NCBI GenBank assembly: GCA_001916035.1
Contig: MNRQ01000007.1
Location: forward strand, 1 to 43,209
Reading direction: 5' to 3'
DNA length: 43,209 nt
DNA from: Clostridium sp. 27_14
GTDB taxonomy: Bacteria > Bacillota > Clostridia > TANB77 > CAG-508
A model generated the notes under the pieces. It worked only from the letters and a program-made list of their open reading frames with translations, had not been told where the DNA came from and ran no database searches. Shown one piece after another: positions 33,426 through 42,424 of the stretch (positions are counted from its first letter, which is position 1; each line of letters starts with the position of its first letter). The position numbers and the translations under genes were made by a program.

Positions 33426-35161
33426 CTTTTAATTTCCTCCTCCTTTTCACTTAAAAATGGAAACTTCCATTTCATAGCAATTTTTTCTTGCTTTTTATCT
33501 TTTTTTGTATCCAAATATTGTGCACGATATTCACGTTTCCAAATAGGTGGTAAAAAATAAGAATCCCCTTTAATCTTACTCCAAGGCGATATATTTGCCA
33601 TATAAGGAACACCAAAAGATTTCATATCACATAAAATAGAAATATAAGCAAATAAACCAAGACTAATTCCTAAAAATCCACAACAATAACCTAAAAACAT
33701 AAAGATGAAGCGGTATAAACGTAAATGAAAGCTAAAAGAAAAATCAGGTATAGCAAAAGAAGAAATACCAGTCATAGCAACAACAATTACTAAAACAGGG
33801 CTGACAATACCTGCAGAAACAGCAGCTTGTCCTAAAACTAAAGCACCAACAATACTAATAGTAGTTCCTATAGGAGAGGGGACACGTAAACCAGCTTCTC
33901 TTATTAATTCAAAAGAAATTTCTAAAATTAAAATTTCAAAAATAACTGGAAAAGGTACATTTTCTCTTGATGCTAAAATTGAAAATAGTAAATCTGTAGG
34001 TAATACTTCAGAATGAAAATTGCTAACGGCAACATAAATTCCTGGCAACAATAATGTAAAAAATGCAGCTAAAATACGAATAGATTTTACAAAATTAGCA
34101 AAAGATGACTTCATATTTTTATCATCAGGAGAAGCTAAAAAATCTGTAAAAATAGCAGGAGCAATTAAGGCATAAGGAGTACCATTTACTAATACAATAA
34201 TTCTACCATCTAATAAGTAGCCACTAGCTTTATCAGGGCGTTCTGTTGATAAAACTTGAGGAATATCCATTATATTAGAATCTATAATTAATTGTTCTAA
34301 TTGACCTGTGGACAACAAAGAATCTACTTCAATATTATTTAAACGATATCTAACTTCATCAACCAAACCTGAATTTGCAATATTTTGAACGTAACAAAGA
34401 GCAGATGGAGTTTTTGTTATTTTTCCAATAGAAATGTTTTCAATAATAAGATTTTCATTATGAACATTACGTCTAAGTAAAGAGGTATTTGTACGTATAT
34501 TTTCCACAAATGCTTCATGGGCACCATTTATAACAATTTCATTTTGAGGCCTTTCTACACTACGTTGCTTAAAACCTTTAACATCAATATCAAAAGCAAT
34601 AGTTAAAGTATCTATAAACAGAGCACAATTTCCAGAATTTATATCATTAAATATTTTTTCAAATTCACTATATTGTTCAACCGAATTTTGAGGCATTAAA
34701 CATCCTAAAATATATTCTGAAAGATCAAATTTTTTTACTTTCCTAACAGTAATATTATTTGTAACAGCTTCTGATATAATACGGTTTTGCTCACCATCAA
34801 ACATATTACTACGATTTTTAAGCATAAGTGGTTCTAATATAAATTTATTCATAATATCAGTATTGATCATTCCATCAATATATAGAATAAATGCACTATA
34901 TTGTTTGCCACGTGCATTTAAAGTAAATTCTCTTATAATAATATCACTATTTATCATTGAATTATATTTTGTTTTTACATATTCTAAGTTTACAGATAAT
35001 GCTGGAAAAATATTTTTGGTTTCTGGAATATTTGTATCATTTTTTATACTTTGACTACTATTAGAGCTTTTATCTGATTCATCATCTTCTAAAAGAACAA
35101 AATTATGTTTTTCAGGAGATTTATACTTAAACAATGAAAAAATTATATCTTTTAAATTCAT
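33422..35161 (-). CDS. gerAA: Spore germinant receptor subunit GerAA
   Basis: 579 residues. A long soluble N-terminal part (about 1-330) is followed by the membrane domain with LRVPSPIGTTISIVGALVLG and MTGISSFAIPDFSFSFHLRL, the most conserved GerA motifs, and the tail PPIWKREYRAQYLDTKK. Together with GerAB and GerAC it forms the inner-spore-membrane receptor that releases ions on germinant binding. It is first in a tricistronic operon; such operons are sigma-G dependent in bacilli, and no sigma-A promoter is evident in the 240-nt upstream gap, which also serves cadC on the other strand. Confidence 0.95.
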   Translation of the reverse strand: MNLKDIIFSLFKYKSPEKHNFVLLEDDESDKSSNSSQSIKNDTNIPETKNIFPALSVNLEYVKTKYNSMINSDIIIREFTLNARGKQYSAFILYIDGMINTDIMNKFILEPLMLKNRSNMFDGEQNRIISEAVTNNITVRKVKKFDLSEYILGCLMPQNSVEQYSEFEKIFNDINSGNCALFIDTLTIAFDIDVKGFKQRSVERPQNEIVINGAHEAFVENIRTNTSLLRRNVHNENLIIENISIGKITKTPSALCYVQNIANSGLVDEVRYRLNNIEVDSLLSTGQLEQLIIDSNIMDIPQVLSTERPDKASGYLLDGRIIVLVNGTPYALIAPAIFTDFLASPDDKNMKSSFANFVKSIRILAAFFTLLLPGIYVAVSNFHSEVLPTDLLFSILASRENVPFPVIFEILILEISFELIREAGLRVPSPIGTTISIVGALVLGQAAVSAGIVSPVLVIVVAMTGISSFAIPDFSFSFHLRLYRFIFMFLGYCCGFLGISLGLFAYISILCDMKSFGVPYMANISPWSKIKGDSYFLPPIWKREYRAQYLDTKKDKKQEKIAMKWKFPFLSEKEEEIKR

Positions 35162-35363
35162 AGATAAATTATCCTTTCTAAAAATTACATCTTGTAGTTA
35201 TTATTTGCAACAAATTGAAAAAATATGCAATAAAAAGAACAAAATCGAACATTAGTAAAAAGAAAGTGATTTTCCGAAAATATAAAATAAATATAAAATA
35301 AATATAAAAACCAAAAATATTTTTCCAGCATTATCTGTAAACTTAGAATATGTAAAAACATAA

Positions 35364-35379
35364 TTGAATAAATATTCAA
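35364..35379 (+). promoter_or_regulatory. Predicted CadC/SmtB-type operator
   Basis: TTGAATA, AA, TATTCAA: a 16-bp palindrome 22 nt before the cadC ATG, resembling the TGAATA-N-TATTCA core of SmtB/ArsR-family metal sensors. CadC bound here would repress its own operon until metal binds. Confidence 0.6.
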
Positions 35380-35401
35380 CAGTTATTAAGGAGGGATACA
35401 A

Positions 35402-35764
35402 ATGTCAAAAAATGAATTTATATGTGATTGTAATATAATTCATCAAGAAGCAGTGGAATCAACACTAAAAAGGATGCCAGATGATAATACATTTAATAAA
35501 TTAGCAGAATTTTTTAAAATATTAGGTGATACAACAAGAGCTAAAATTCTTTTTGCACTAGATCAAAATGAAATGTGCGTATGTGATATTGCAAATGTTT
35601 TGGGAATGAGTAAATCATCAATATCACATCAATTAGGCACATTAAGAAGAATGAGTATTGTTAAATGTAGAAAACAAGGAAAAGAAGTATATTACACATT
35701 AGATGATGACCATGTGCAAGGGCTTTTTGAGCTAGGAATAGAACATATAGAACATAAAGGATAA
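35402..35764 (+). CDS. cadC: ArsR/SmtB-family metal sensor, CadC type
   Basis: 120 residues. The N-terminal C8 and C10 (ICDCN) and the helix-alpha3 C59 and C61 (MCVCDIA) match the cysteine pairs that bind Cd, Pb, Zn or Bi in CadC (two N-terminal, two in ELCVCD). The winged helix contains SKSSISHQLGTLRRM and the wing VYYTLDD. Metal binding releases the DNA. It is followed after 21 nt by the P-type ATPase it should control. AAGGAGG lies upstream of the ATG. Confidence 0.92.
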   Translation: MSKNEFICDCNIIHQEAVESTLKRMPDDNTFNKLAEFFKILGDTTRAKILFALDQNEMCVCDIANVLGMSKSSISHQLGTLRRMSIVKCRKQGKEVYYTLDDDHVQGLFELGIEHIEHKG

Positions 35765-35785
35765 AAGAAAGGAATGTGAGAAAAA

Positions 35786-37714
35786 ATGAAAAAACAAATT
35801 ATTCAAATTGTATCAGCATTTATATTATTTATAATTGCATTATGCGCAAAATTTGAAAATATATGGATTAATAGAGCAATATATCTTATAGGATATTTAA
35901 TAGTTGGAGGAGAAATTATATTAAAAGCAATAAAAAACATATTTAAAAGAGAATTATTTGATGAACACTTTTTAATGGCTGTTGCAACAATAGGTGCAAT
36001 AGCTATAGGAGAATATCCAGAAGCAGTAGCAGTAATGTTATTTTATCAAGTAGGAGAATTATTTCAAGACTATGCGGTTGATAAATCAAAAAAATCAATT
36101 ACAGAATTAATGAATATAAGGACAGACTATGCCAATGTAAAAAGAAATGAAAATATAACTAAAGTTAATCCAGAAAAAGTAAAAATTGGAGAAATAATAG
36201 TTGTAAAACCAGGAGAAAAAATACCACTAGATGGAATTGTATTAGAAGGAAAATCTATGATAGATACATCAAGTTTAACAGGAGAATCTTTACCAAGAAA
36301 TGTAGAAAAAAATGATGAAATTTTAAGTGGATGTATAAATCAAAATGGAACACTATCAATAAAGGTAACAAAAGAATATGGAGAATCAACAGTACATAAA
36401 ATATTAGACTTAGTAGAAAATGCAAGTAATAAAAAATCAAAATCAGAAAACTTTATTACAAAATTTGCAAAATATTATACACCAATAGTAGTAATATTAG
36501 CTATACTATTAGCAATAGTACCACCATTTATTCTTAGATTAGGAGAATTTACAAATTGGCTATATAGAGCACTTACATTTTTAGTAGTTTCATGCCCATG
36601 TGCATTAGTTATATCTATTCCTCTAGGATTTTTTGGAGGAATAGGAGGAGCATCTAAGAAAGGTATTTTAGTAAAAGGAAGCAATTATTTAGAGGCTTTA
36701 GCCAACACAGAAACAGTAATATTTGATAAAACAGGAACATTAACAGAAGGAATTTTTGAAGTACAAAAAATAGAAACAGTAAAAACTTTAAAACAAAGTA
36801 ACAAAATAGAAAAAGACAAAAAATTTGAAAAAAATAATAAAACAGAAAATGACAAAGATTTCTATGAAATAGAAAAACAAGAATTATTAAAATTAGTAGC
36901 AAGTTGTGAAAAAGATTCTAATCACCCAATAGCAATGTCTGTAAAAAAAGCTTATGCTGAACAAAACAATCAAAAAATGGATGGTAATAAAATAAAAAAC
37001 ATAAACGAATTGGCAGGAAAAGGAATATCAGCAATTATAGATGAAAAAGAGATACTTGTAGGAAATGAAAAATTAATGAAGGAAAATAGCATAAATTATA
37101 TAGAAAGTAAAGATGTTGGAACAGTGCTATATGTAAGTATAAATAAAAAATTTGCAGGATATATAGTAATCTCCGACAAAATAAAACACGATTCAAAGAC
37201 AGCTATATCAGATTTATATAAAAATGGAGTAAATAAAACAATAATGCTTACAGGTGATAAAAAGGAAGTAGCAGAAAATGTTTCTAATCAATTAGGAATA
37301 ACATCAGTTTTTTCTGAGTTATTACCAGATGGTAAAGTAGAAAAAGTAGAGGAAATAATAAAAAATAAATCACCAAAATCCAAGGTTGTATTTGTTGGTG
37401 ATGGAATAAATGATGCACCAGTACTTGCATTAAGTGATATAGGAATTGCAATGGGTGGACTTGGTTCAGATGCCGCAATAGAAGCAGCTGATGTTGTTAT
37501 TATGACAGACGAACCTTCAAAAGTCAGCCAATCAATAGATATCGCTAAAAAGACTATGAAAATTGTAAAAGAAAATATAATTTTTGCAATTGCAATTAAA
37601 ATAATAGTTTTGATCTTAGGTGCTTGTGGAGGAGCTACTATGTGGGAAGCTGTTTTTGCAGATGTTGGAGTTTCAATTTTAGCAATTATAAATTCATTAA
37701 GAATGTTGAAATAA
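35786..37714 (+). CDS. cadA: P1B-type Zn/Cd/Pb/Co-exporting ATPase
   Basis: 642 residues. Motifs: TGESLPR (actuator), SCPCALVISIPLGFFGG (CPC metal site in the membrane), DKTGTLTEG (phosphorylation Asp), SNHPIA (HP motif), MLTGDK and VGDGINDAPVLALSDIGIAMG. It pumps divalent soft metals out of the cell using ATP. It begins directly with membrane helices and has no N-terminal HMA metal-binding domain, common in small CadA/ZntA-like pumps. The nucleotide-binding domain carries a Lys/Glu/Asn-rich insert of about 35 residues (after VQKIETVKTLK) that looks disordered. The ribosome site is GAAAGGAATG. The strong terminator at 37794 ends the operon. Confidence 0.94.
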   Translation: MKKQIIQIVSAFILFIIALCAKFENIWINRAIYLIGYLIVGGEIILKAIKNIFKRELFDEHFLMAVATIGAIAIGEYPEAVAVMLFYQVGELFQDYAVDKSKKSITELMNIRTDYANVKRNENITKVNPEKVKIGEIIVVKPGEKIPLDGIVLEGKSMIDTSSLTGESLPRNVEKNDEILSGCINQNGTLSIKVTKEYGESTVHKILDLVENASNKKSKSENFITKFAKYYTPIVVILAILLAIVPPFILRLGEFTNWLYRALTFLVVSCPCALVISIPLGFFGGIGGASKKGILVKGSNYLEALANTETVIFDKTGTLTEGIFEVQKIETVKTLKQSNKIEKDKKFEKNNKTENDKDFYEIEKQELLKLVASCEKDSNHPIAMSVKKAYAEQNNQKMDGNKIKNINELAGKGISAIIDEKEILVGNEKLMKENSINYIESKDVGTVLYVSINKKFAGYIVISDKIKHDSKTAISDLYKNGVNKTIMLTGDKKEVAENVSNQLGITSVFSELLPDGKVEKVEEIIKNKSPKSKVVFVGDGINDAPVLALSDIGIAMGGLGSDAAIEAADVVIMTDEPSKVSQSIDIAKKTMKIVKENIIFAIAIKIIVLILGACGGATMWEAVFADVGVSILAIINSLRMLK

Positions 37715-37793
37715 TAAATTAAAACAAATTTTAAGTACAGAATATACAGAAAACTTTTTGATATACTCAAGCAATTTCACGCAAAAAAAAGAG

Positions 37794-37841
37794 AAAAAGA
37801 CTTCAAAATGTTTAAATATGCAAACATTTTAAAGTCTTTTT
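37794..37841 (+). terminator. Terminator of the cadC-cadA operon
   Basis: A 20-bp stem with one C/A mismatch (AAAAAGACTT... and ...AAGTCTTTTT), 8-nt loop AAATATGC, ending in T's. Confidence 0.9.
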
Positions 37842-37860
37842 ACATTTTTATTATACGTTA

Positions 37861-37989
37861 GAAAAGTTATGCAACTTTCTTAACATATCAAGCTATAAGT
37901 AGAGAAAAGCTATGCAAATTTGCTAACATCTCAAACTATAATTAAAGAAAAGTTCACCAGACTGCTTATAATAAATAATATTAATGTAT
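37861..37989. repeat. Tandem 43-bp repeat between cadA and sigK
   Basis: Units start at 37861, 37904 and 37947, each with GAAAAG. Units 1 and 2 agree at 35 of 43 bases; unit 3 keeps GAAAAGTT and little more. The array lies directly after the stop codon side of the minus-strand sigK. No open frame or clear hairpin explains it. Confidence 0.65.
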
Positions 37990-37993
37990 ACAT

Positions 37994-38695
37994 TTATTCT
38001 TTAAATTCTTTACTCAATTTGCTAATAGCCTTAGTTTCAATTCTAGAAACATAAGAACGAGAAATGCCCATCATTTCAGCAATTTCATGTTGAGTTTTAG
38101 GTTTATAACCACCCAAACCAAAACGTAATTCTAAAATAGTACGTTCTCTTTCCTTTAAAACAGATTTTAACTTTTGATATAAAACTTTAACTTTAAATTT
38201 TAAATCAACTTCATCTTCAATATTTCGTTCATCATTTTCTAAAACTTCTTGAAGTGTAACAACATTATCATCTTTATCTTTTCCAATAGGCTCATTTAGG
38301 TATACTTCAGAATTAAGTTTTTTTGTACTTCTTAAATGCATTAAGATTTCATTATCAATACAACGTGATACATAAGTACTTAGTTTACTGCCTTTATCAA
38401 GATTAAAGCTATTTATACCTTTTATTAGACCAATAGTACCAATTGAAATTAAATCATCTTGATCAACATTAGAAGTTGAGTATTTTTTTGCAACATGAGC
38501 AACTAGTCTCAAGTTTCTTTCTATTAAAATATTACGAGCTTCTTCATTTCCATTAGATAAAGCAACTAAACATTCATGCTCTTCCTCTTGTGAAAGAGGC
38601 TCTGGAAATAAATTAGAACCTTGTATGTAACCAACAATAAAAACAGCAGACTTTAAAAATGTAATAAAGCCAGCAGTTGAAAATAGAGTAAACAT
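37994..38695 (-). CDS. sigK: Sporulation sigma factor SigK (pro-sigma-K), uninterrupted
   Basis: 233 residues from MFTLFSTAGF: GGAGGTG lies 5 nt before ATG 38695, whereas the codons upstream to 38761 have no site. The hydrophobic N-terminal 20 residues are the pro-sequence that holds pro-sigma-K at the membrane until cleavage. Region 2 has DLISIGTIGLIKGINSF and STYVSRCIDNEILM; region 4 has the helix-turn-helix TQHEIAEMMGISRSYVSRIE. Sigma-K directs late mother-cell transcription (coat, cortex). The gene is continuous, with no skin-like element splitting it as in B. subtilis and some C. difficile strains. Confidence 0.93.
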   Translation of the reverse strand: MFTLFSTAGFITFLKSAVFIVGYIQGSNLFPEPLSQEEEHECLVALSNGNEEARNILIERNLRLVAHVAKKYSTSNVDQDDLISIGTIGLIKGINSFNLDKGSKLSTYVSRCIDNEILMHLRSTKKLNSEVYLNEPIGKDKDDNVVTLQEVLENDERNIEDEVDLKFKVKVLYQKLKSVLKERERTILELRFGLGGYKPKTQHEIAEMMGISRSYVSRIETKAISKLSKEFKE

Positions 38696-38804
38696 TAAAG
38701 CACCTCCAAAAATCCTTATACAATTAATATATGTGTAAAAAAAATAAAAGTGCATGACCAAATTTATATTATCTAACTACTTTAAATTATATGTGAGAAA
38801 AACA

Positions 38805-38833
38805 TTGAATTTTTATGTTAAGTATGATATACT
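38805..38833 (+). promoter_or_regulatory. Sigma-A promoter of the XRE regulator gene
   Basis: TTGAAT, 17 bp and TATACT with TGA before the -10. The leader holds a perfect 8-bp hairpin TTAGAGAT/ATCTCTAA (38875-38894) ending 21 nt before the ATG, possibly an operator or a mRNA structure. Confidence 0.75.
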
Positions 38834-38915
38834 TCAGAAGATATTTTATCAACATCTGAAAAGCTTGAAAATTATTAGAGATTAATATCTCTAATGAAAT
38901 TAAGGAGGTATATTT

Positions 38916-39134
38916 ATGCTAAACGAAGAAGTTGCAAAAGTAATTGGTGAAAATGTAAGAAGATACCGGAAAGAAAAGGGGTATACACAAGAAAGATTAG
39001 CAGAAGAAGCAAATATTGACAGAACAGCAATATCCAAACTTGAAAAAGGAAAATTCTTACCTACAATATCTTTCATACTTGCAATATCACAAACATTACA
39101 TATTGAATTAATATATTTTTTTATAGGAGCATAA
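38916..39134 (+). CDS. Small XRE-family DNA-binding regulator
   Basis: 72 residues, almost entirely a helix-turn-helix of the Cro/CI type: GENVRRYRKEKGYTQERLAE, then NIDRTAISKLEKGKFLPT. It closes with a hydrophobic ELIYFFIGA. No second domain. AAGGAGG is 7 nt before the ATG. It could regulate itself or the gene at 39247, which has its own promoter 16 nt after this stop. Stand-alone regulators of this size are common on mobile elements and in chromosomes; no phage gene is near. Confidence 0.88.
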   Translation: MLNEEVAKVIGENVRRYRKEKGYTQERLAEEANIDRTAISKLEKGKFLPTISFILAISQTLHIELIYFFIGA

Positions 39135-39149
39135 CTTATAAAAACGGAT

Positions 39150-39178
39150 TTGCAAATTATGTAAAACTATGCTATAAT
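39150..39178 (+). promoter_or_regulatory. Sigma-A promoter of the 295-residue unknown gene
   Basis: TTGCAA, 17 bp and TATAAT with TGC before the -10: one of the best promoters in the window. The -35 begins 16 nt after the XRE stop codon. Confidence 0.8.
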
Positions 39179-39246
39179 AAGTTTGTTACAATATTAGAGA
39201 GCTAAAGTTATACTTAGTTAGTATAGCAGAGAGGAGAAAAAACAAC

Positions 39247-40134
39247 ATGGAAAGACAGAATGTATTAATTTTTACAAAATACACAGAGGAGGAGATAAAA
39301 GAACGGCTTGAAGTAGAAATTGAAGAGAAAATGAAAGCTTATGAAAGAAACAATGTAGACTGCAGAGCAAAAAAATATTTCCTAGATACAGTTATGGAAA
39401 AACTTAAGTATCCAGAAAAACAGTACCAGGAAATCTTAGAAGAAATGTCTTCAAGGGCAGCAAGAACACAAGGATTTTATCAGTATGTTGCCGGTTTATC
39501 ACAACTTGTAATTGACGAGCGGATGCTTGCAACAGAAGCAAAAAAAGTTATCAATAAACTGGATGCTTTAGCAGAAGGTTTGATTGATGAACTTGAACCT
39601 GTTAGTAAGCAGGAAAAGGCAAAATTATACCTAAAAAAAATAATAATGGAAAAAGGAATTAAGGGAGACAAAGCAAAAAAAATATTTGAAGTAAGAGTAA
39701 TGCCAACTTGGAAGATTACTCAAATTGAGCAGTACTTTGGAATAGAGCTTGATAGTACAGACACAGCTTTTGAAAATTTTTTAAAAGGTATTATTCAAGA
39801 AGTAAAAACATACATGAAAATTGATGAGCTGCTAAATGCAAATAATCAAAAGCTCTCATATGAGGCAAAAGAACTTTTTTTTCAGGCAATGATGGAAAAA
39901 ATGAGCCGACCCCAAGAAACGTCGTTTAGGCGGTGTATAAGGATATACCAAAAAAACGTAAATAAATACAAATTTAAAAGTATAAATGCCGTAGTTATAA
40001 AATTATATCAGATTACAGAAAAAATAGAAGGAGAAAAAGTAAAAGACACAAGTAACCTCTGCAAAGTGTTACAAAGTATTGAAAGCCAACTGACCAAAAT
40101 TAATTCAATACTTCCAACATATAGTATTTTGTAA
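39247..40134 (+). CDS. Unknown 295-residue helical protein
   Basis: GAGAGGAG precedes the ATG. I do not recognise the family. The protein is nearly all helix, charged (many Lys and Glu), without membrane segment, signal peptide or clear catalytic motif. Two stretches resemble each other loosely: AKKYFLDTVMEKLKYPEKQYQ (about 42) and AKELFFQAMMEKMSRPQETSF (about 208), suggesting an internal duplication of a helical module. Codon use (CGG, GAG, CTT, AGC, GCC, CCC) differs from the A-ending style around it. It stands alone between its own promoter and terminator. Possibly acquired. Confidence 0.7.
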   Translation: MERQNVLIFTKYTEEEIKERLEVEIEEKMKAYERNNVDCRAKKYFLDTVMEKLKYPEKQYQEILEEMSSRAARTQGFYQYVAGLSQLVIDERMLATEAKKVINKLDALAEGLIDELEPVSKQEKAKLYLKKIIMEKGIKGDKAKKIFEVRVMPTWKITQIEQYFGIELDSTDTAFENFLKGIIQEVKTYMKIDELLNANNQKLSYEAKELFFQAMMEKMSRPQETSFRRCIRIYQKNVNKYKFKSINAVVIKLYQITEKIEGEKVKDTSNLCKVLQSIESQLTKINSILPTYSIL

Positions 40135-40144
40135 AAATTAAATA

Positions 40145-40187
40145 AAAGATACCTGTAAGTTGCAATGCAATTTATAGGTGTCTTTTT
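40145..40187 (+). terminator. Terminator after the 295-residue gene
   Basis: AAAGATACCTGTAA and TTTATAGGTGTCTTT pair with a few wobbles or mismatches around GTTGCAATGCAA, followed by T's; 10 nt after the stop. Confidence 0.75.
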
Positions 40188-40215
40188 ATAAGGAACAAAA
40201 TTCAATTATTATATA

Positions 40216-40244
40216 TTGACCATATTTTAATGATATGTTAAAAT
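40216..40244 (+). promoter_or_regulatory. Sigma-A promoter of the small membrane protein gene
   Basis: TTGACC, 17 bp and TAAAAT with TGT before the -10; the leader is about 25 nt. Confidence 0.75.
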
Positions 40245-40274
40245 ACAAATATAAAGAAAAGGATGTAGATAAAA

Positions 40275-40463
40275 ATGTTAAAAATAATAATTAAACTAAT
40301 GCTAATAACATTAATACTAATAGGAGTAATTTGCATTTTCGATGCACGAAATATCACAAAAAAATTTTTTGGATTTGGTGATCAAAACGAAGGAGCAAGT
40401 GGATTGAAAATTTTAGGATTTATAATAATAATTATAAGTGGAATTATTTTAATACTATTATAA
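40275..40463 (+). CDS. Small two-helix membrane protein of unknown function
   Basis: 62 residues. Two hydrophobic helices (about 5-22 and 45-62) flank a polar loop with DARNITKKFFGFGDQNEGASG. It has its own promoter and an AAAGGATG site, so it is a real gene despite its size. The Lys in the loop and the ends place the loop probably on the cytosolic side. No family recognised; many Clostridia carry comparable short integral membrane proteins. Confidence 0.7.
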   Translation: MLKIIIKLMLITLILIGVICIFDARNITKKFFGFGDQNEGASGLKILGFIIIIISGIILILL

Positions 40464-40543
40464 ATATTTAGAAAAATAAAAAAGCTGAAACATAAAAAAC
40501 ATATATAATAAATAATATAAAAATCATTTATTAAGAAAAAAAT

Positions 40544-40575
40544 AATATCAAAAAATCTAAAGATTAATTGATATT
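40544..40575 (-). terminator. Terminator of tRNA-Leu(UAG)
   Basis: On the minus strand AATATCAA...TTGATATT encloses a nested AATCT/AGATT pair and is followed by ATTTTTTTC; it lies 7 nt after the tRNA 3' end. The rest of the gap 40464-40862 holds only the tRNA and a lone TATAAT at 40833 before rlmD. Confidence 0.75.
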
Positions 40576-40582
40576 ATTATAA

Positions 40583-40666
40583 TGGTGCGGATAAGAGGAC
40601 TCGAACCTCCACGTCGTTGACACTGGTTCCTAAGACCAGCGCGTCTACCAATTCCGCCATATCCGC
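40583..40666 (-). tRNA. tRNA-Leu (anticodon UAG)
   Basis: The minus strand gives acceptor arms GCGGATA/TATCCGC, D-arm AATTGGTAGACG, anticodon arm CTGGT-CTTAGGA-ACCAG (anticodon TAG, reads CTN), a class II variable arm, GTTCGAGTC and an encoded CCA (40583-40585). Confidence 0.95.
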
Positions 40667-40862
40667 AAAACTCATTTAACAATACTTATAATAGCACAAC
40701 ATAACTTTTATTGTCAATAGAAAAATAAAAAAAAATAGAAAAATTTTATATCAGATTACCAATCATAAAAAATAAAAATTTAATATTATTACAAGGTAAT
40801 AAAAATATAAATAAAAAAACAAAAATATAGATTATAATAGTAAATGAAAGGAAGAAGCATAA

Positions 40863-42227
40863 TTGAATATACCAGTACAAAAAAACAAAGAATATATAGT
40901 AAAAATAGTAGACAATGGATTTGAAGGAGAAGGAATAGCTAAAATAGAAGGATACACGATATTTATCCCAAATGCAATAAAAGGAGAAAAAGTAAAAGTA
41001 CTAATATTAAAAGTTCTAACATCACATGCATTCGGAAAAGTAATAGAAATAATACAAAAATCTCCATATAGAAAAGACAGTGACTGTAGCACGTATAAAA
41101 GATGTGGAGGATGTAATTTAAGACATATACAATATCAAAAGACATTAGAAATAAAACAAAATGCAGTACAAAGTTTAGTAAATAAAACATTAAAAACAAA
41201 AATAAAAATAGAAAAAGTAGTAGAAATGAAACAACCATATTACTATAGAAATAAAGCTCAATATCCCGTAGGAATAGACAAAAATGGAAAGCCAATTATA
41301 GGAATATTTGCAAATAGAACACATGAAATAATAGAAATGCAAGACTGTAAAATCCAAAATCCAGAAACAGAAAAAATAGCAAAATATATATTTAATTTAT
41401 GGAATAAAGAGAAATTAAGTATATACCAAGAAAAAACAAGAAAGGGCTTACTAAGACATATAGTAATAAAAATAGGTGTGAAAACACAAGAAATAATGTG
41501 TATTCTAGTAATAAATGGAAAAGAAATACCAAATGAAAAAGAAATAATAAAAAAAATAATAAAACAATTTCCTAAAATAAAGACAATTATAAAAAATATA
41601 AATACAAAAAATACAAATGTAATATTAGGACAAGAAAATATTAATATATATGGAAATGGATTTATAACAGATAAGCTAGAAAATCTAACATTTAAAATAT
41701 CACCACTATCATTTTACCAAGTAAACCCAACACAAACAGAAAAATTGTATAAGATTGGAGTACAATCAGCAAAAATTACAAATACTGATATTGTATTTGA
41801 TTTATACTGTGGAATAGGAACAATATCATTATTTATGGCACAATATGCTAAACAAGTTTATGGTGTAGAAATAGTAGAGCAAGCTATTGAAATGGCAAAA
41901 GAAAATGCAAAATGTAATAATCTTGAAAATACAAAATTTATTGCAGGTGATGTAGAAAAAGTTTTAGACGATTTAATAAAAAAACAAGAAATTATTCCAG
42001 ATGTTGTTATGATTGATCCTCCTAGAAAAGGCCTTGATAAAAAAAGTATACAAAATTTACTAGATGTTAATCCTAAAAGATTAGTGTACATTAGTTGTAA
42101 TCCATCTACTTTAGTAAGAGATTTAGCTTTTTTTGAAGAAAAATATGAAATAAAAAATATTACACCAGTAGATATGTTTCCATACACAAGTCACGTTGAG
42201 TGTGTTGCGGTGATGTGTATAAAATAA
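40863..42227 (+). CDS. rlmD: 23S rRNA (uracil-5-)-methyltransferase, RlmD/RlmCD type
   Basis: 454 residues with a TTG start at 40863 (GAAAGGAAG upstream; no suitable ATG). An N-terminal TRAM domain (NGFEGEGIAKIEGYTIFIPNA) is followed by the iron-sulfur cysteines in CSTYKRCGGC and a later MQDC. The methyltransferase core has FDLYCGIGTISLF, MIDPPRKGL and the catalytic SCNPSTLVRDL (nucleophilic Cys), ending PYTSHVECVAVM. It makes m5U in 23S rRNA; in B. subtilis the single enzyme RlmCD does both 747 and 1939. The last third uses more T-ending codons. Confidence 0.93.
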   Translation: MNIPVQKNKEYIVKIVDNGFEGEGIAKIEGYTIFIPNAIKGEKVKVLILKVLTSHAFGKVIEIIQKSPYRKDSDCSTYKRCGGCNLRHIQYQKTLEIKQNAVQSLVNKTLKTKIKIEKVVEMKQPYYYRNKAQYPVGIDKNGKPIIGIFANRTHEIIEMQDCKIQNPETEKIAKYIFNLWNKEKLSIYQEKTRKGLLRHIVIKIGVKTQEIMCILVINGKEIPNEKEIIKKIIKQFPKIKTIIKNINTKNTNVILGQENINIYGNGFITDKLENLTFKISPLSFYQVNPTQTEKLYKIGVQSAKITNTDIVFDLYCGIGTISLFMAQYAKQVYGVEIVEQAIEMAKENAKCNNLENTKFIAGDVEKVLDDLIKKQEIIPDVVMIDPPRKGLDKKSIQNLLDVNPKRLVYISCNPSTLVRDLAFFEEKYEIKNITPVDMFPYTSHVECVAVMCIK

Positions 42228-42396
42228 AACTTAAAACCATTGCGAGAGTAATAAAATTTAAAAATATAAAGAAAAATATAATTGATTAAAAACTAAAAAA
42301 ATTATACAAAATATAAAAAAATTATTGAAATTAAAATTAACCTGGTAAATGGTTGATTGGTAAAAATAAATAGAACAACTATATATTTTCCGAAAG

Positions 42397-42424
42397 TAAA
42401 GCATTTTTGATGCTTTATTTTTTT
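42397..42424 (+). terminator. Terminator or attenuator just before the 113-residue gene
   Basis: TAAAGCAT, loop TTTTG, ATGCTTTA, then seven T. It lies 25 nt before the next ATG, with that gene's GGAGG directly after it. It may end the rlmD transcript, or act as an attenuator if the promoter is upstream. Confidence 0.85.
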
